Counted from the first letter of the stretch, positions 17,326 through 26,356 are shown. The stretch: 64,000 nt of DNA from Mucilaginibacter kameinonensis (GCF_003675385.1 NZ_RCWZ01000005.1:186001-250000); one strand, 5' to 3'. Notes: generated by a model not told the origin, from the letters alone. Numbers and translations: made by a program.

Positions 17326-18027
17326 TTATTTATTCAGTAAGCCATTTAACGGGTCTTTTCCGTTAATGGTGCCAAAGCTGGCAATGGGTTTAAAGCGGGC
17401 AAAAAGCTCTTCGCTATACCAGCCTTCGCTTCTTGTCTTTTTTATAACTTCAGCATGTTCGGGACTTTTATAGGCAAAGTTTTTTACGTGATCCAAGCTT
17501 TCCCAAACGGAAAATGTAGCCTGTCTGTATACCGGAGCTTCACCTATGCCGAAAGAATTTACATAGCCAGGAGCTGACGTCATCATATTGGCAACGGTAT
17601 CAACGTTAGCCCAAAAGTTTTTTAATCTGCTAAAGCGGATAGTAGCGCGTGTAAGTACCGCGACCGGGCCATGAATGTCGTTCGTTTCGGGCTTGCCGAA
17701 GGGCTCTTTGTCATCCCAGCTTCCGTGACTTTGCAGTGGAGTGCAGAGAAGTGTCCAGCTTTCGGCGCCTAATATTTTCCACCAGGATGCTACAAATGAC
17801 TGTTTGTAAAACGCGTCAAAATCATCACGGCCATCCCAGCATGCTAATAAGCCCCATTGCTGCCAGTCGGGTTCAAGGTCAAAAGTTCCGTTTTTGCCCG
17901 AGCCCAGCAATTTGTAAAAGCTACATCCTTTTTGCATCAGCAACGGCAAGCGGTGAATGGCCATGGCCAGCAAGGCGAAGGGAATAAATAGCTTTCGGTA
18001 GCGGATTATAGTGAGACTAACAACCAT
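17326..18027 (-). CDS. Spheroidene monooxygenase (CrtA)-like protein
   Basis: 233 residues from the ATG at 18027 (MVVSLTIIRYRKL). A longer frame to 18084 would add 19 residues but would leave only 5 bp to the promoter of the divergent msrC gene, so the shorter start is preferred. The sequence has CrtA-family character: LPLLMQKGCSFYKLLGSGKNGTF, WGLLACW, VLTRATIRFSRLKNFW, and ATFSVWESLDHVKNFAY followed by EGWYSEELFARFKPI. CrtA introduces a keto group in carotenoids of phototrophs. Homologues in non-phototrophic Bacteroidota are of uncertain function and may be monooxygenase-like proteins with another substrate. No carotenoid gene is nearby. Confidence 0.75.
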   Translation of the reverse strand: MVVSLTIIRYRKLFIPFALLAMAIHRLPLLMQKGCSFYKLLGSGKNGTFDLEPDWQQWGLLACWDGRDDFDAFYKQSFVASWWKILGAESWTLLCTPLQSHGSWDDKEPFGKPETNDIHGPVAVLTRATIRFSRLKNFWANVDTVANMMTSAPGYVNSFGIGEAPVYRQATFSVWESLDHVKNFAYKSPEHAEVIKKTRSEGWYSEELFARFKPIASFGTINGKDPLNGLLNK

Positions 18028-18089
18028 GCACCTGCTAAATAAAACATTAAATATGATATTTGCCTTATTTACTTTCGACCCCATATAGT

Positions 18090-18097
18090 TAAGTTTG
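18090..18097 (+). promoter_or_regulatory. -7 element TAAGTTTG, 4 nt before the msrC start codon
   Basis: An exact TAnnTTTG match ending 4 nt before the ATG at 18102, implying a leaderless transcript for the msrC operon. A TTTA/TTAT stretch near 18065-18071 could be a poor -33 element. Confidence 0.6.
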
Positions 18098-18101
18098 CGT
18101 C

Positions 18102-18578
18102 ATGGCAGAGGATCTATCAATAAACACATCAACTGATAAAGTTGAACAATATACCACGCTTATCCCTCAAATTGAGGCTTTACTATACGGCGAGCCTGAC
18201 CTGGTGGCCAACATGGCCAACGTTGCGGCAGCTTTAAAGGAGCAGTTTAAATGGTTCTGGGTTGGGTTTTACCTGGTTAAAGAAAATGAACTGGTTTTGG
18301 GGCCGTTTCAGGGTCCGGTAGCCTGTACCCGCATTGGCTTAGGAAAAGGTGTTTGCGGATCGGCATGGCAACAGGCAAAAACGCTGGTTGTGCCCGATGT
18401 TGAAGCATTCCCGGGGCATATCGCCTGTAGTTCGCTTTCACGTTCGGAGATTGTGGTGCCTGTATTTAAAGACGGCGTTGTTGTTGCGGTTCTTGATGTA
18501 GACAGCGAATTACTCGATCAGTTCAATGAAACCGACGCGCAGTATCTTGAGCAAATTGTAAAGCTTATCAATTTTTAA
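18102..18578 (+). CDS. msrC: Free methionine-(R)-sulfoxide reductase (GAF domain)
   Basis: 158 residues forming a single GAF domain, the usual length for fRMsr. It reduces free methionine-R-sulfoxide with thioredoxin as donor. The family motifs are visible: WFWVGFYLVKENELVLGPFQG, then the three cysteines in GPVACTRI, KGVCGSAW and HIACSSLSRSEIVVP, and the C-terminal DVDSELLDQFNETD. Its stop codon overlaps the start of the following hydrolase gene (ATG at 18578), so it opens a small operon with the hydrolase and the DNA glycosylase. Cytoplasmic. Confidence 0.93.
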   Translation: MAEDLSINTSTDKVEQYTTLIPQIEALLYGEPDLVANMANVAAALKEQFKWFWVGFYLVKENELVLGPFQGPVACTRIGLGKGVCGSAWQQAKTLVVPDVEAFPGHIACSSLSRSEIVVPVFKDGVVVAVLDVDSELLDQFNETDAQYLEQIVKLINF

Positions 18579-19228
18579 TGAGCCTAATCTATCTTATTGC
18601 CGGTCTTGGTGCGGATACGCGCGTTTACAATAATATAAGCCTTGGTGATGAGCACGAAGTAATTGTGGTTGATTGGGTAGAACCTGATTTGAATGATACT
18701 TTAATTACCTATGCTCAAAAGCTTATTTATCAATATGATATACAGGAAAATTCAGTACTGACAGGTAACTCTCTGGGCGGAGTTGTTGCTGTAGAAATTG
18801 CTAAGCTTATCCCGGTTGAAAAGGTTATTCTGATCTCCAGTATCAAGACAAATGACGAAGCTCCACGGTATTTTAAGCTCTTCCGCACGCTTCCCATTTA
18901 CAAACTTATCCCCGGCAAGGTATTCAATTCAATGGGAGGTATGGTAAAACCATTGTTTGGGCACATGAGTAAAGAGGATGCATGGCTATTTGGCGATATG
19001 CTCAGAAAATCATCACCCGTGTTTATGAAGTGGGCTATGTACGCCATTCTGCATTGGAAGAACGAGGTTATCCCGCCAAATCTGTATCATATCACCGGCG
19101 ATAAAGACCTTGTGTTTGATTATAAAAGAATAAAAGGTGCTACCATTGTTAAAGGCGGCACGCATATCATGATCTTCGACAAAGCAACAGAGATCAATAA
19201 TTTATTGAAGGGAATCCTGAAAAAATGA
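18578..19228 (+). CDS. Alpha/beta hydrolase
   Basis: 216 residues. The nucleophile elbow is GNSLGG in VLTGNSLGGVVAVEIA, and the probable catalytic His is near the end in VKGGTHIMIFDKA, preceded by a likely acid in HITGDKDLVFDY. There is no signal peptide, so it is a cytoplasmic esterase-like enzyme of unknown substrate. It overlaps msrC by one base and mpg by four bases, a typical translationally coupled arrangement. The lid region (YKLIPGKVFNSMGGMVKPLFG) is short. Confidence 0.88.
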   Translation: MSLIYLIAGLGADTRVYNNISLGDEHEVIVVDWVEPDLNDTLITYAQKLIYQYDIQENSVLTGNSLGGVVAVEIAKLIPVEKVILISSIKTNDEAPRYFKLFRTLPIYKLIPGKVFNSMGGMVKPLFGHMSKEDAWLFGDMLRKSSPVFMKWAMYAILHWKNEVIPPNLYHITGDKDLVFDYKRIKGATIVKGGTHIMIFDKATEINNLLKGILKK

Positions 19229-19827
19229 AATTACCTGAAAGTTATTACCTCGGGGATGATGTTGTGAGCATCAGTAAAGATTTGTTGGGCAAGTATTTAT
19301 TTACCTGTATCGATGGTGTAATTACTGGCGGATATATTGTTGAAACAGAGGCTTATAATGGTGTTGTAGATAAGGCTTCGCATGCTTTTGGCAACCGCCT
19401 TACTCCCCGTACAAAAACCATGTTTATGCAGGGTGGGATAGCTTATGTTTATCTCTGCTATGGTATTCATGAAATGTTCAACATCGTCACTTCTGTTGAA
19501 GGGCGCCCACAGGCTATTCTTATCAGGGCCATTCAGCCAACTGATGGAATAGAAGCTATGCAGGTACGGCGCAATATGCCGGTGTTGAAGCCAAATATTA
19601 CCGCTGGCCCCGGATCTGTGGCTAAAGCCTTGGGAATTTCACGTAACATTAATGCTTTTAGTTTGCAAGGCGATACAATATGGATTGAAGATCGTGGTTT
19701 GCACTTTCTTGACGAACAAATAAAAGCTGGCCCGCGTATTGGCGTGGCTTATGCGGCAGAAGATGCATTGCTACCGTATCGCTTCTTTGTAAAAGGCAAT
19801 GTTTACGTGAGTAAGCCTAATAAATAA
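19225..19827 (+). CDS. mpg: 3-methyladenine DNA glycosylase (MPG/AAG family)
   Basis: 200 residues, the usual length of bacterial AAG-type glycosylases, which excise alkylated purines as the first step of base excision repair. Diagnostic blocks are LLGKYLF, the catalytic Glu in IVETEAYNG with DKASHAFGNRLTPRTKTMF, GIAYVYLCYGIHEMFNIVT, and the TAGPGSVAKALGIS segment with RIGVAYA near the end. It overlaps the upstream hydrolase gene by four bases and closes that operon; kynureninase follows with its own -7-like element. Confidence 0.95.
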   Translation: MKLPESYYLGDDVVSISKDLLGKYLFTCIDGVITGGYIVETEAYNGVVDKASHAFGNRLTPRTKTMFMQGGIAYVYLCYGIHEMFNIVTSVEGRPQAILIRAIQPTDGIEAMQVRRNMPVLKPNITAGPGSVAKALGISRNINAFSLQGDTIWIEDRGLHFLDEQIKAGPRIGVAYAAEDALLPYRFFVKGNVYVSKPNK

Positions 19828-19839
19828 GCTTCAATTTTG

Positions 19840-19847
19840 TAATATTG
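19840..19847 (+). promoter_or_regulatory. -7-like element TAATATTG, 4 nt before the kynU start codon
   Basis: Seven of the eight positions fit TAnnTTTG, and the element ends exactly 4 nt before the ATG at 19852, the same geometry as at the MFS, msrC and thioesterase genes. It would give a leaderless kynU mRNA independent of the upstream operon. Confidence 0.4.
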
Positions 19848-19851
19848 GCGA

Positions 19852-21135
19852 ATGAACTATCAAAATGATCTGGCATTTGCCCGGGAACTGGATGAGCAGG
19901 ATTCGTTAAGGGACTTCAGAAGCCGCTTCCTGATCCCTCAGCACAACGGCGAAGATGCGGTTTACCTTTGTGGTAATTCACTTGGTTTGCAACCCGCCTC
20001 GGCGCAACAGTATCTGGCCGATCAGTTAGCCAACTGGAAAAACCTCGCGGTTGAAGGTTGGTTTCAGGGCGACGATCCATGGCTCAACTATCATAAATCT
20101 CTTACAGGTTCAATTGCCTGCATTGTAGGGGCGCGGGAAAATGAAGTTACTGTAATGAATTCACTTACAGTAAACCTTCATTTATTGATGGTAAGTTTTT
20201 ATAAGCCAGATCATAAACGTTTTAAGATTGTCATGGAAGGAGGGGCGTTCCCTTCAGATCAGTATGCTATGGAAAGTCAGGTGAGGTTTCATGGCTATGA
20301 TCCCAAAGACGCTATAATCGAGATTTTTCCACGTGAGGGCGAGATTACTTTACGCACTGAAGATATTGTCAATGTCATTGATCAAAACAAAAACGAGCTC
20401 GCTTTAGTGCTGTTTGGTGGGATCAATTATTACACCGGTCAGTTCTTTGATCTGAAAGCCATAACAGACGCGGCTCACGAAGCGGGAGCTTATGCAGGTG
20501 TTGATCTGGCGCATGCCGCGGGAAATGTGCCTGTTCAGCTCCACGACTGGGGAGTTGATTTTGCTTGCTGGTGTTCGTACAAATACATGAATTCGGGGCC
20601 TGGTGGCATAAGCGGTATTTTTGTGCACGAGAAACATTTTACCGGTAAAGAGCTGAACAGGTTTGCCGGCTGGTGGGGATATCGCCGTGATAAGCAGTTT
20701 TTAATGGCTCCGGGCTTCGATCCTGAAGCCGGCGCTGCTGGCTGGCAGGTGAGTACTGCTCCGATTTTGCTTCTCGCGCTATTTAAGGCTTCTATGGCTG
20801 TTTTTGACGATGCCGGTGGGTTAGATATCCTGCGCGAAAAAAGTCTTCGTTTAACAGCCTATTTGGAGTTTTTGATTCATGAGATCAATAAACAGCAGGA
20901 AGAGGAGGTTTACAGTATCATTACGCCTGCTGATCCAGCTGCCCGTGGTTGTCAGCTTTCGGTAGTTTGCAAGCATAACGCCAGGGCTGTTTTTAATTAC
21001 CTTTCACAAAATGGCGTTATAGGCGATTGGCGTGAACCCGACGTGATCCGCCTGAGCCCTGTACCGCTTTATAATACATTTGAAGACGTTTACAAAGCAG
21101 CCAGATTGATGGCTGATGCACTTAAAGCTGTTTAA
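19852..21135 (+). CDS. kynU: Kynureninase
   Basis: 427 residues, fold-type I PLP enzyme that cleaves kynurenine to anthranilate and alanine in tryptophan breakdown. The N-terminal block VYLCGNSLGLQPASA, the PLP-ring contacts around AVDLAHAAGNVPVQLHDWG (as GVDLAHAAGN here), the Schiff-base lysine in CWCSYKYMNSGPGG and the C-terminal IRLSPVPLYNTFED all fit kynureninases. No other kynurenine-pathway genes are adjacent. The bestrophin gene follows after 12 nt, so the two are probably cotranscribed. Confidence 0.95.
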   Translation: MNYQNDLAFARELDEQDSLRDFRSRFLIPQHNGEDAVYLCGNSLGLQPASAQQYLADQLANWKNLAVEGWFQGDDPWLNYHKSLTGSIACIVGARENEVTVMNSLTVNLHLLMVSFYKPDHKRFKIVMEGGAFPSDQYAMESQVRFHGYDPKDAIIEIFPREGEITLRTEDIVNVIDQNKNELALVLFGGINYYTGQFFDLKAITDAAHEAGAYAGVDLAHAAGNVPVQLHDWGVDFACWCSYKYMNSGPGGISGIFVHEKHFTGKELNRFAGWWGYRRDKQFLMAPGFDPEAGAAGWQVSTAPILLLALFKASMAVFDDAGGLDILREKSLRLTAYLEFLIHEINKQQEEEVYSIITPADPAARGCQLSVVCKHNARAVFNYLSQNGVIGDWREPDVIRLSPVPLYNTFEDVYKAARLMADALKAV

Positions 21136-21147
21136 AATCCTGCAAAT

Positions 21148-22002
21148 ATGGTCTATTACAATCCCAAGGAATGGTTTTCATTCATTTTTAAAATAAACAA
21201 AGCCGAAACGCTTCGCGAGTTATTCCCGCTGATGCTTGCTGTAGGTGCTTATTCTGGTGTAGTCACTTATTTGCTTATTGATTTTTGGCAACTGCCTGAA
21301 ACAAGTATACTCAGGAAAGTGATCTTTATTCATCAGACAATTGGTTTTGTGTTTTCATTGCTGCTCGCTTTTCGGATCAACTCGGCTTATGATCGCTGGT
21401 GGGAAGGGCGTAAGATCTGGGGAAGCCTGGTTAATAACAGCCGTAACCTTGCTATCAAGTTAAAGCATCTGATAGGCGAAAATGATCTCGCCTTTTTTAA
21501 CTACGCTATTCCTCTGTATTCCAGGGTGCTGCGCGACCATTTACGGGATGAATATGTTCCCGAAGATCAGTCATTCATTGCTATTGACGCTAAAAAGCAT
21601 GTGCCTAACCAGGTAGCATCTGAGATGATCAAAAACATTTACAGGCTTAACAAAGAAGGTGTTATAAATCCGGAGCAATTGTTTAGTATAACTGCTGAAA
21701 TTACTTCTTTTACAGATATTTGTGGTGCTTGTGAGCGTATCAAGAAAACGCCTATTCCGTTTTCTTATAACGTGTTCATTAAGAAGTTTATCTTCACCTA
21801 TATCATGACCCTGCCCTTTACCTGGGCCTTTGACCTAAAGTATTTTATTATCCCCGTAATTGCTTTTGTGCTTTTTGTTTTCGCAAGTATTGAGTTATTG
21901 GCTGAAGAAATTGAAGATCCCTTTGGTCGCGATGCTAATGACTTACCTTTGGATAGCATTTGTGACAATATTCAAAAGCATATAGGAGAGTTGATAGGAT
22001 AA
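21148..22002 (+). CDS. Bestrophin-family anion channel (UPF0187)
   Basis: 284 residues with the family signature region: an N-terminal amphipathic part (YNPKEWFSFIF), TM helices near residues 30-50 and 60-80, and the conserved LLAFRINSAYDRWWEGRKIWGSL block with the neck region. The second half has two further helices (FIFTYIMTLPFTWAF and IPVIAFVLFVFASIELLAEE) ending in EDPFGRDANDLPLD. Bacterial bestrophins form pentameric ion channels in the inner membrane; ion preference varies. It lies between kynU and the deacetylase gene with gaps of 12 and 5 nt. Confidence 0.92.
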   Translation: MVYYNPKEWFSFIFKINKAETLRELFPLMLAVGAYSGVVTYLLIDFWQLPETSILRKVIFIHQTIGFVFSLLLAFRINSAYDRWWEGRKIWGSLVNNSRNLAIKLKHLIGENDLAFFNYAIPLYSRVLRDHLRDEYVPEDQSFIAIDAKKHVPNQVASEMIKNIYRLNKEGVINPEQLFSITAEITSFTDICGACERIKKTPIPFSYNVFIKKFIFTYIMTLPFTWAFDLKYFIIPVIAFVLFVFASIELLAEEIEDPFGRDANDLPLDSICDNIQKHIGELIG

Positions 22003-22007
22003 GCGTT

Positions 22008-22910
22008 ATGCTCAAGATAGCCTACGACCAAATTTACGCGCATCCACTACCAGAAGGGCATCGTTTTCCGATGCTGAAATACGAGCTGATCCCGGCACAG
22101 TTGCTGCACGAAGGGGTGATCAATAAAGACAATCTCTTTTCACCGGATATGCCTGAGGAGAATATTATCATTCGTACTCATGACGAAGATTACTGGCATC
22201 AATTGCGTGATTTAACCTTACCGCCAAAAGAGCAGCGCCGTACCGGGTTTCCTTTATCGGCACGATTGGTGGAGCGTGAAATCAGGATTGCAAAGGGTAC
22301 AATTGATGGCTGTCGGTATGCTTTTGAGAGCGGTATCGCGTTTAATGTAGCCGGTGGTACCCATCATGCAGGCAGTAACTGGGGCGAGGGGTTTTGTTTA
22401 TTGAACGACCAGGCTATTGCTGCTAATTATTTATTAAATAGTGGTTTATCTAAATCTATCTTAATCATTGATTTAGATGTTCATCAGGGTAATGGCACTG
22501 CCGAGATCTTTGAAAAGGAGCCAAGGGTGTTCACATTCTCTATGCATGGGGCTAATAATTTCCCCTACAGAAAGGAACGCTCTGATCTGGACATTCCGCT
22601 ACAGGACGGTGTAAGCGATGAGGAATTTCTTGGGATTCTTAAAAATACTTTGCCCCGGTTAATTGAACAACAAAAGCCGGACTTCATTTTTTACCTTTCC
22701 GGAGTGGACGTTTTGGCTACCGATAAGTTGGGAAAACTGGCTTTGAGCAAAGAGGCATGCAAGGCCCGCGATCAGTTTGTTTTTGAACAATGCATTAAAC
22801 ACAGCATCCCGCTACAGGTAAGCATGGGAGGTGGTTATTCGCCTCAAATAAGAGATATTGTAAACGCACACTGCAATACCTTTAAAGCCGCCATCGATCT
22901 TTATTTTTAG
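22008..22910 (+). CDS. Histone deacetylase-family (class II-like) amidohydrolase
   Basis: 300 residues of the arginase/deacetylase fold. The zinc site is readable as DLDVHQGNGT (Asp and His ligands) with the His-His pair in GGTHHAGSNWGEGFCLLND and a third ligand Asp in FYLSGVDVLATDKLGKL. The active-site loop SMGGGYSP closes the pocket. Bacterial members act on acetylated small molecules such as polyamines or acetoin-pathway compounds; the substrate here is unknown. It follows the bestrophin gene by 5 nt and overlaps the 3' end of the convergent MATE gene by 4 bp. Confidence 0.9.
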   Translation: MLKIAYDQIYAHPLPEGHRFPMLKYELIPAQLLHEGVINKDNLFSPDMPEENIIIRTHDEDYWHQLRDLTLPPKEQRRTGFPLSARLVEREIRIAKGTIDGCRYAFESGIAFNVAGGTHHAGSNWGEGFCLLNDQAIAANYLLNSGLSKSILIIDLDVHQGNGTAEIFEKEPRVFTFSMHGANNFPYRKERSDLDIPLQDGVSDEEFLGILKNTLPRLIEQQKPDFIFYLSGVDVLATDKLGKLALSKEACKARDQFVFEQCIKHSIPLQVSMGGGYSPQIRDIVNAHCNTFKAAIDLYF

Positions 22911-24289
22911 TCTTTTGCTATTATCGGCACAGCAGGCTTTATTTTCTGGCTTTTGCTAAGCCGGTTAAATCGTATAAACAACAGTATCGATGCTGCCGCT
23001 AAACCAAGCACAAGACCGTACCAAACACCATAAACCCCGAGATTAAATTTAATACCGAGCAGGTAGCCGATAGGTAATCCAAGCACCCAATAAGCCAGAA
23101 AGGTAATTACCGTCGGAATATTTACATCGCCCATGCCTCTTAATACACCCAGGCCAACAACCTGTGCACCGTCAAATAACTGAAAGAAAGCTGCTATGAT
23201 AAGTAACTGTGATGCAATGACTATAACCTCTTTATCGGATGTAATTATCCATGGTAAAAAGTTTCTGGCTAATGCAAATATCAAAGCAGTAAAGCTCATA
23301 AATAGCAATACAATGTGGTAATTAGAAATAGCAGCCAGCCTTAAATTCCGATGATCGCTTACGCCAAAATAGTTCCCCGATTTAATGGCCGCTGCTGCCG
23401 CGATACCGCTTGCCATCATATATGTCATGGAGGCCATGGTGATAGTTACCTGGTGCGCCGCCTGGGCTACAACGCCAATGGTGCCTACTAACAAAGCAGC
23501 CCCGCCAAATGCGCTGATCTCAAAGGTATACTGCATTGCAACAGGCGCACCAATTTTCATGATCTGAATGCCGCGGATCCTATCTATATTTTTTACAGCA
23601 AAATCCGTTAGATATGTTTTGAAGTTCTTTGACCGGAAAACATAAATAGCCATAACAATGGCCATCACACAGCGGTCGATAAGTGTGCTGTAACCAACAC
23701 CTCTGATACCCATCGGCTGTATGCCGAACAGGCCTTTGACAAAGGTTATCCCCAATAAAATATTAATGATGTTCCCCCAGATGGATATCATCATGGCTTG
23801 CTTGGTAAAGCCCAAACCTTCGGCAAATTGTTTAAAAGTATTGAAGATAAGCAAGGGTATGAGGGACAAGCTAAGCAGAAATAAATACGGTTTAGCTTCC
23901 TTCACAACTTCAGGCGATTGGTCGAGATGACCAATAAGCAACATGGTGCCAAAGTAAATACCGCAGAACAGAATGACGCCGCTCAGCATATTCAGAAATA
24001 AGCTATTAGAAAGCAACAACCCACATTCTTTATGATTTTTGCGTCCGTTGTTTTGAGCTATAAGTGGAGTTAAACCATAAGAGACCCCCATGCCGATAAC
24101 CAGCGGAACCATAAACAGACTGTTTACCATTGATACCGCCGCGAGTGAAACAGTGCCGGCAAAATGGCCCACAATAATGGTATCAGACATTTGAACGGCC
24201 GTATGGCCAACGTTTGATATAATTACGGGGATAGCCAGTTTAAGGCTTTCAAGATAATAAGGCTTGTATTTTTGGTAAACAGATCTCAT
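22907..24289 (-). CDS. MATE-family multidrug/cation efflux transporter
   Basis: 460 residues with 12 predicted membrane helices in two MatE repeats. Family features include the first-helix block AIPVIISNVGHTAVQMSDTIIVG, FMVPLVIGMGVSYGLTPLIAQNNG, and in the second repeat GAPVAMQYTFEISAFGGAALLVG and AAAAIKSGNYFG. It exports toxic organic cations in exchange for sodium or protons. It is convergent with the deacetylase gene (4-bp overlap) and is preceded by the AlbA_2 regulator gene on the same strand, 52 bp upstream. Confidence 0.95.
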   Translation of the reverse strand: MRSVYQKYKPYYLESLKLAIPVIISNVGHTAVQMSDTIIVGHFAGTVSLAAVSMVNSLFMVPLVIGMGVSYGLTPLIAQNNGRKNHKECGLLLSNSLFLNMLSGVILFCGIYFGTMLLIGHLDQSPEVVKEAKPYLFLLSLSLIPLLIFNTFKQFAEGLGFTKQAMMISIWGNIINILLGITFVKGLFGIQPMGIRGVGYSTLIDRCVMAIVMAIYVFRSKNFKTYLTDFAVKNIDRIRGIQIMKIGAPVAMQYTFEISAFGGAALLVGTIGVVAQAAHQVTITMASMTYMMASGIAAAAAIKSGNYFGVSDHRNLRLAAISNYHIVLLFMSFTALIFALARNFLPWIITSDKEVIVIASQLLIIAAFFQLFDGAQVVGLGVLRGMGDVNIPTVITFLAYWVLGLPIGYLLGIKFNLGVYGVWYGLVLGLAAASILLFIRFNRLSKSQKIKPAVPIIAKD

Positions 24290-24341
24290 AATTACTCAGG
24301 CAACAGGAGCCCAAAAGTAACTATTCACAAACACACAAAAG

Positions 24342-24980
24342 TCAGCAGGCTGTATAAAATTCTTCCTTCTCGGTTGTGTTAATCTTGATCAGGCCGGATA
24401 ATATCAGGTCGACAAGTACATTCTGAGCACGACGGCGACCGACCTTAAGTAGTTCACTGCACTCTTTTATCGTAATGCGCCCAACTTTTTCAAGATGGCC
24501 GAGCAAGGTTCTCTCGCTGTCAGAATATTCAATTAAAACACCCTGATCATTGGACGAACGTTTTAAAACCTCCAGCACAATTTTACTGGCCAGTACACTC
24601 TTGTCCTTTACGCGGACATAAGCCCACCATTTTCCATCTTCGGCAAGTGCGTAGTGAGGTTTCAGGTCGCTCGCTTCTATTTCCACAACAAGTACCAGTT
24701 TTTCATCAAAATATACCTCTTCAAAAACTGGCTCAAGTGCCGGTCTGGAAAAAAAATGAGCCGCCTTTGTAATCATGTACCGTTCCTCGTCGTCAGATTT
24801 TACACCTTTTATTGTGCCATCGTCGGTTACGCCAATAAGCAGTTTACCACCTTTGTTATTAGCAAAGGATACCATTGTTCGGGCTATTTTTTCGCAGCTG
24901 GTTATTGTTTTTTTAAAGTCGACACTTACGCCTTCTCCATCAAAAATCAGCTTTTTAACGTTTGTTTTGTTCATAGCCAT
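24342..24980 (-). CDS. AlbA_2 (Schlafen-type) domain protein with C-terminal winged helix
   Basis: 212 residues. The N-terminal part, about residues 14-125, is an AlbA_2 domain with the usual GEGVSVDFKKTITSCEKIART start and the FANNKGGKLLIGVTDDGTIKG motif. The C-terminal part (from about 150) is a winged helix-turn-helix (SERTLLGHLEKVGRITIKEC, then VGRRRAQNVLVDLILSGLI). Such proteins are usually treated as DNA-binding regulators. It lies between MATE and a GNAT gene on the same strand; only 7 nt separate it from the GNAT gene. A start two codons later (24974) is equally possible. Confidence 0.85.
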   Translation of the reverse strand: MAMNKTNVKKLIFDGEGVSVDFKKTITSCEKIARTMVSFANNKGGKLLIGVTDDGTIKGVKSDDEERYMITKAAHFFSRPALEPVFEEVYFDEKLVLVVEIEASDLKPHYALAEDGKWWAYVRVKDKSVLASKIVLEVLKRSSNDQGVLIEYSDSERTLLGHLEKVGRITIKECSELLKVGRRRAQNVLVDLILSGLIKINTTEKEEFYTAC

Positions 24981-24987
24981 TTGTTAG

Positions 24988-25446
24988 TTATTGAGGCTTA
25001 ATATATGGTGTGAAGATTTCCATCCAGGTTTCCGGACGGGATATTGGTGAAAATCCAAACTGACTGTACAGGTTGTGGGCATCTTTGGTAGCTAACGACC
25101 ATCTTCTTAAGCCCTTTAAATCCGGGTGTTTAACAATTGTTTGCACCAGCCATTTAGAAAGGCCTTTACCACGATGGGCAGGCAGCACAAACACATCGCA
25201 GATATAGGCGAATGTAGCATTATCACTAACTACGCGCGCAAAGCCTGCCTGTTCGCCGTTAAGATAGATGCCAAAACACATGGAATTTTCAATGGCCCTG
25301 GCCAATTTTTGCCGCGGAATACCTTTAGCCCAATACGATTCATTATTCAGGTAATCATAAATAACATCAACATTGAGCAGATTTTTATCGGTTGAGATCA
25401 TAAAGCCTTTTTTTTCAAAAGCTTCGTCATTCATAATTACAGTCAT
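24988..25446 (-). CDS. GNAT-family N-acetyltransferase
   Basis: 152 residues. The acetyl-CoA-binding motif A is in VFVLPAHRGKGLSKWLVQTIV (Q/R-x-x-G-x-G/A form), preceded by the strand FAYICDVFV and followed by the LATKDAHNLYSQFGF segment. This matches the small single-domain GNAT group often annotated only by fold. The acceptor is unknown. It is 7 nt upstream of the AlbA_2 gene and 8 nt downstream of the DUF4442 gene, suggesting a three-gene unit DUF4442-GNAT-AlbA_2. A start at the second methionine (MNDEAFEKK) is possible. Confidence 0.88.
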   Translation of the reverse strand: MTVIMNDEAFEKKGFMISTDKNLLNVDVIYDYLNNESYWAKGIPRQKLARAIENSMCFGIYLNGEQAGFARVVSDNATFAYICDVFVLPAHRGKGLSKWLVQTIVKHPDLKGLRRWSLATKDAHNLYSQFGFSPISRPETWMEIFTPYIKPQ

Positions 25447-25454
25447 CAGTATAT

Positions 25455-25931
25455 TTATATAGTAGTATCAATAAAGTTTAAGTTTCGCACATAAATCTCG
25501 TTCATGAGCGATACGCATATTTCGCCATCTTTATTGTAAATGTCAATAGGGAAGGAGCGAATAAATTTGCCTTCGGTATTTAAAACATGTTCTGCGTGTG
25601 CTATATCATTATCTGTCAGGTTAATACTAAATGATAAATTTGTTGCAGCTGGTTTTGCGTATCGTATAGTTGCCGATTTTGACCAAACCATGAGTTTGTA
25701 GCCTTTGCGACTAAATATTTGATGAAAGAGCAGCGGATAAAAAGGATCGGCAGCTGAAAAAAGAGTGCCTCCAAAAATTGTATTATTGTAGTTATTGTTA
25801 AGGAAGCTTTTCCTGATTCTTACCTCGACACCACGATAACCACCGCTAAACTTAACTACCCAGATACGTTGGAACAGGAGAGGGGGATAGAATCGCATTA
25901 TCCATTTTAATAATCCTTCGGATACTACCAT
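25455..25931 (-). CDS. DUF4442 hotdog-fold protein
   Basis: 158 residues of the DUF4442 family, a hotdog-fold group related to acyl-CoA thioesterases such as YiiD. Recognisable blocks are LKWIMRFYPPLLFQRIWV, VRIRKSFLNNNYNNTIFGG, TLFSAADPFYPLLFHQIF and the closing strand YKLMVWSKSATIRYAKPA. Thioesterase activity is plausible but unproven for the family. It is probably the first gene of a unit with the GNAT and AlbA_2 genes. Cytoplasmic, no signal peptide. Confidence 0.85.
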   Translation of the reverse strand: MVVSEGLLKWIMRFYPPLLFQRIWVVKFSGGYRGVEVRIRKSFLNNNYNNTIFGGTLFSAADPFYPLLFHQIFSRKGYKLMVWSKSATIRYAKPAATNLSFSINLTDNDIAHAEHVLNTEGKFIRSFPIDIYNKDGEICVSLMNEIYVRNLNFIDTTI

Positions 25932-26098
25932 AGCGCTTAAATATCAGAAAAAATTTAATCAAAGCCCCTTAATTGTGGATCAAATGGGCCTATGTGTATA
26001 AATAAAAAGATGAGAAAATAGAAAATAAGTGGTAAACAATACGTCCAAAGTTTGGTTTATAGTATGGTTCAGAATAAATTAATCTAAAGCAAATAACT

Positions 26099-26299
26099 AT
26101 GAAAAAGCAATTTTTAAGTTTCGCACTTGTCGCGGCAATGGTCGGCGCAATTGCAACCGGCTGTAGCTCAGAAAAAAAAGCCGGCGATGGATCTGATAGC
26201 ACAAAAATGGATTCAACAAGTCAAAGCGCTCCGGCACCGGCAGCTACGGACACCACAAAAACCGACACAACCAAGAAAGACACAACCAAAAAAATGTAA
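26099..26299 (+). CDS. Small low-complexity lipoprotein (66 aa)
   Basis: 66 residues: a lipoprotein signal with lipobox IATGC (Cys22), then a hydrophilic, disordered tail rich in Ser, Thr, Asp and Lys, ending in repeated DTTK units. It has no enzymatic motif. The signal peptide, lone upstream region and immediately following strong terminator support a real, monocistronic gene. Short lipoproteins of this kind are frequent in Sphingobacteriaceae; function unknown. Confidence 0.8.
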   Translation: MKKQFLSFALVAAMVGAIATGCSSEKKAGDGSDSTKMDSTSQSAPAPAATDTTKTDTTKKDTTKKM

Positions 26300-26308
26300 T
26301 TTGGTAAG

Positions 26309-26356
26309 GCATAAAAAATCCCGGTTGGGTATTTCACCAACCGGGATTTTTTATGC
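26309..26356. terminator. Strong bidirectional terminator
   Basis: A perfect 20-bp stem (26309-26328 with 26337-26356) around an 8-nt loop, with GC core CCCGGTTGG and A/T tracts on both sides. It serves both the small lipoprotein gene (plus) and the convergent SDR gene (minus). Confidence 0.95.

Noticed and set aside
24654..25001. 115-codon frame opposite the AlbA_2 gene
   Set aside because: Antisense shadow; the minus-strand AlbA_2 and winged-helix motifs are clear.
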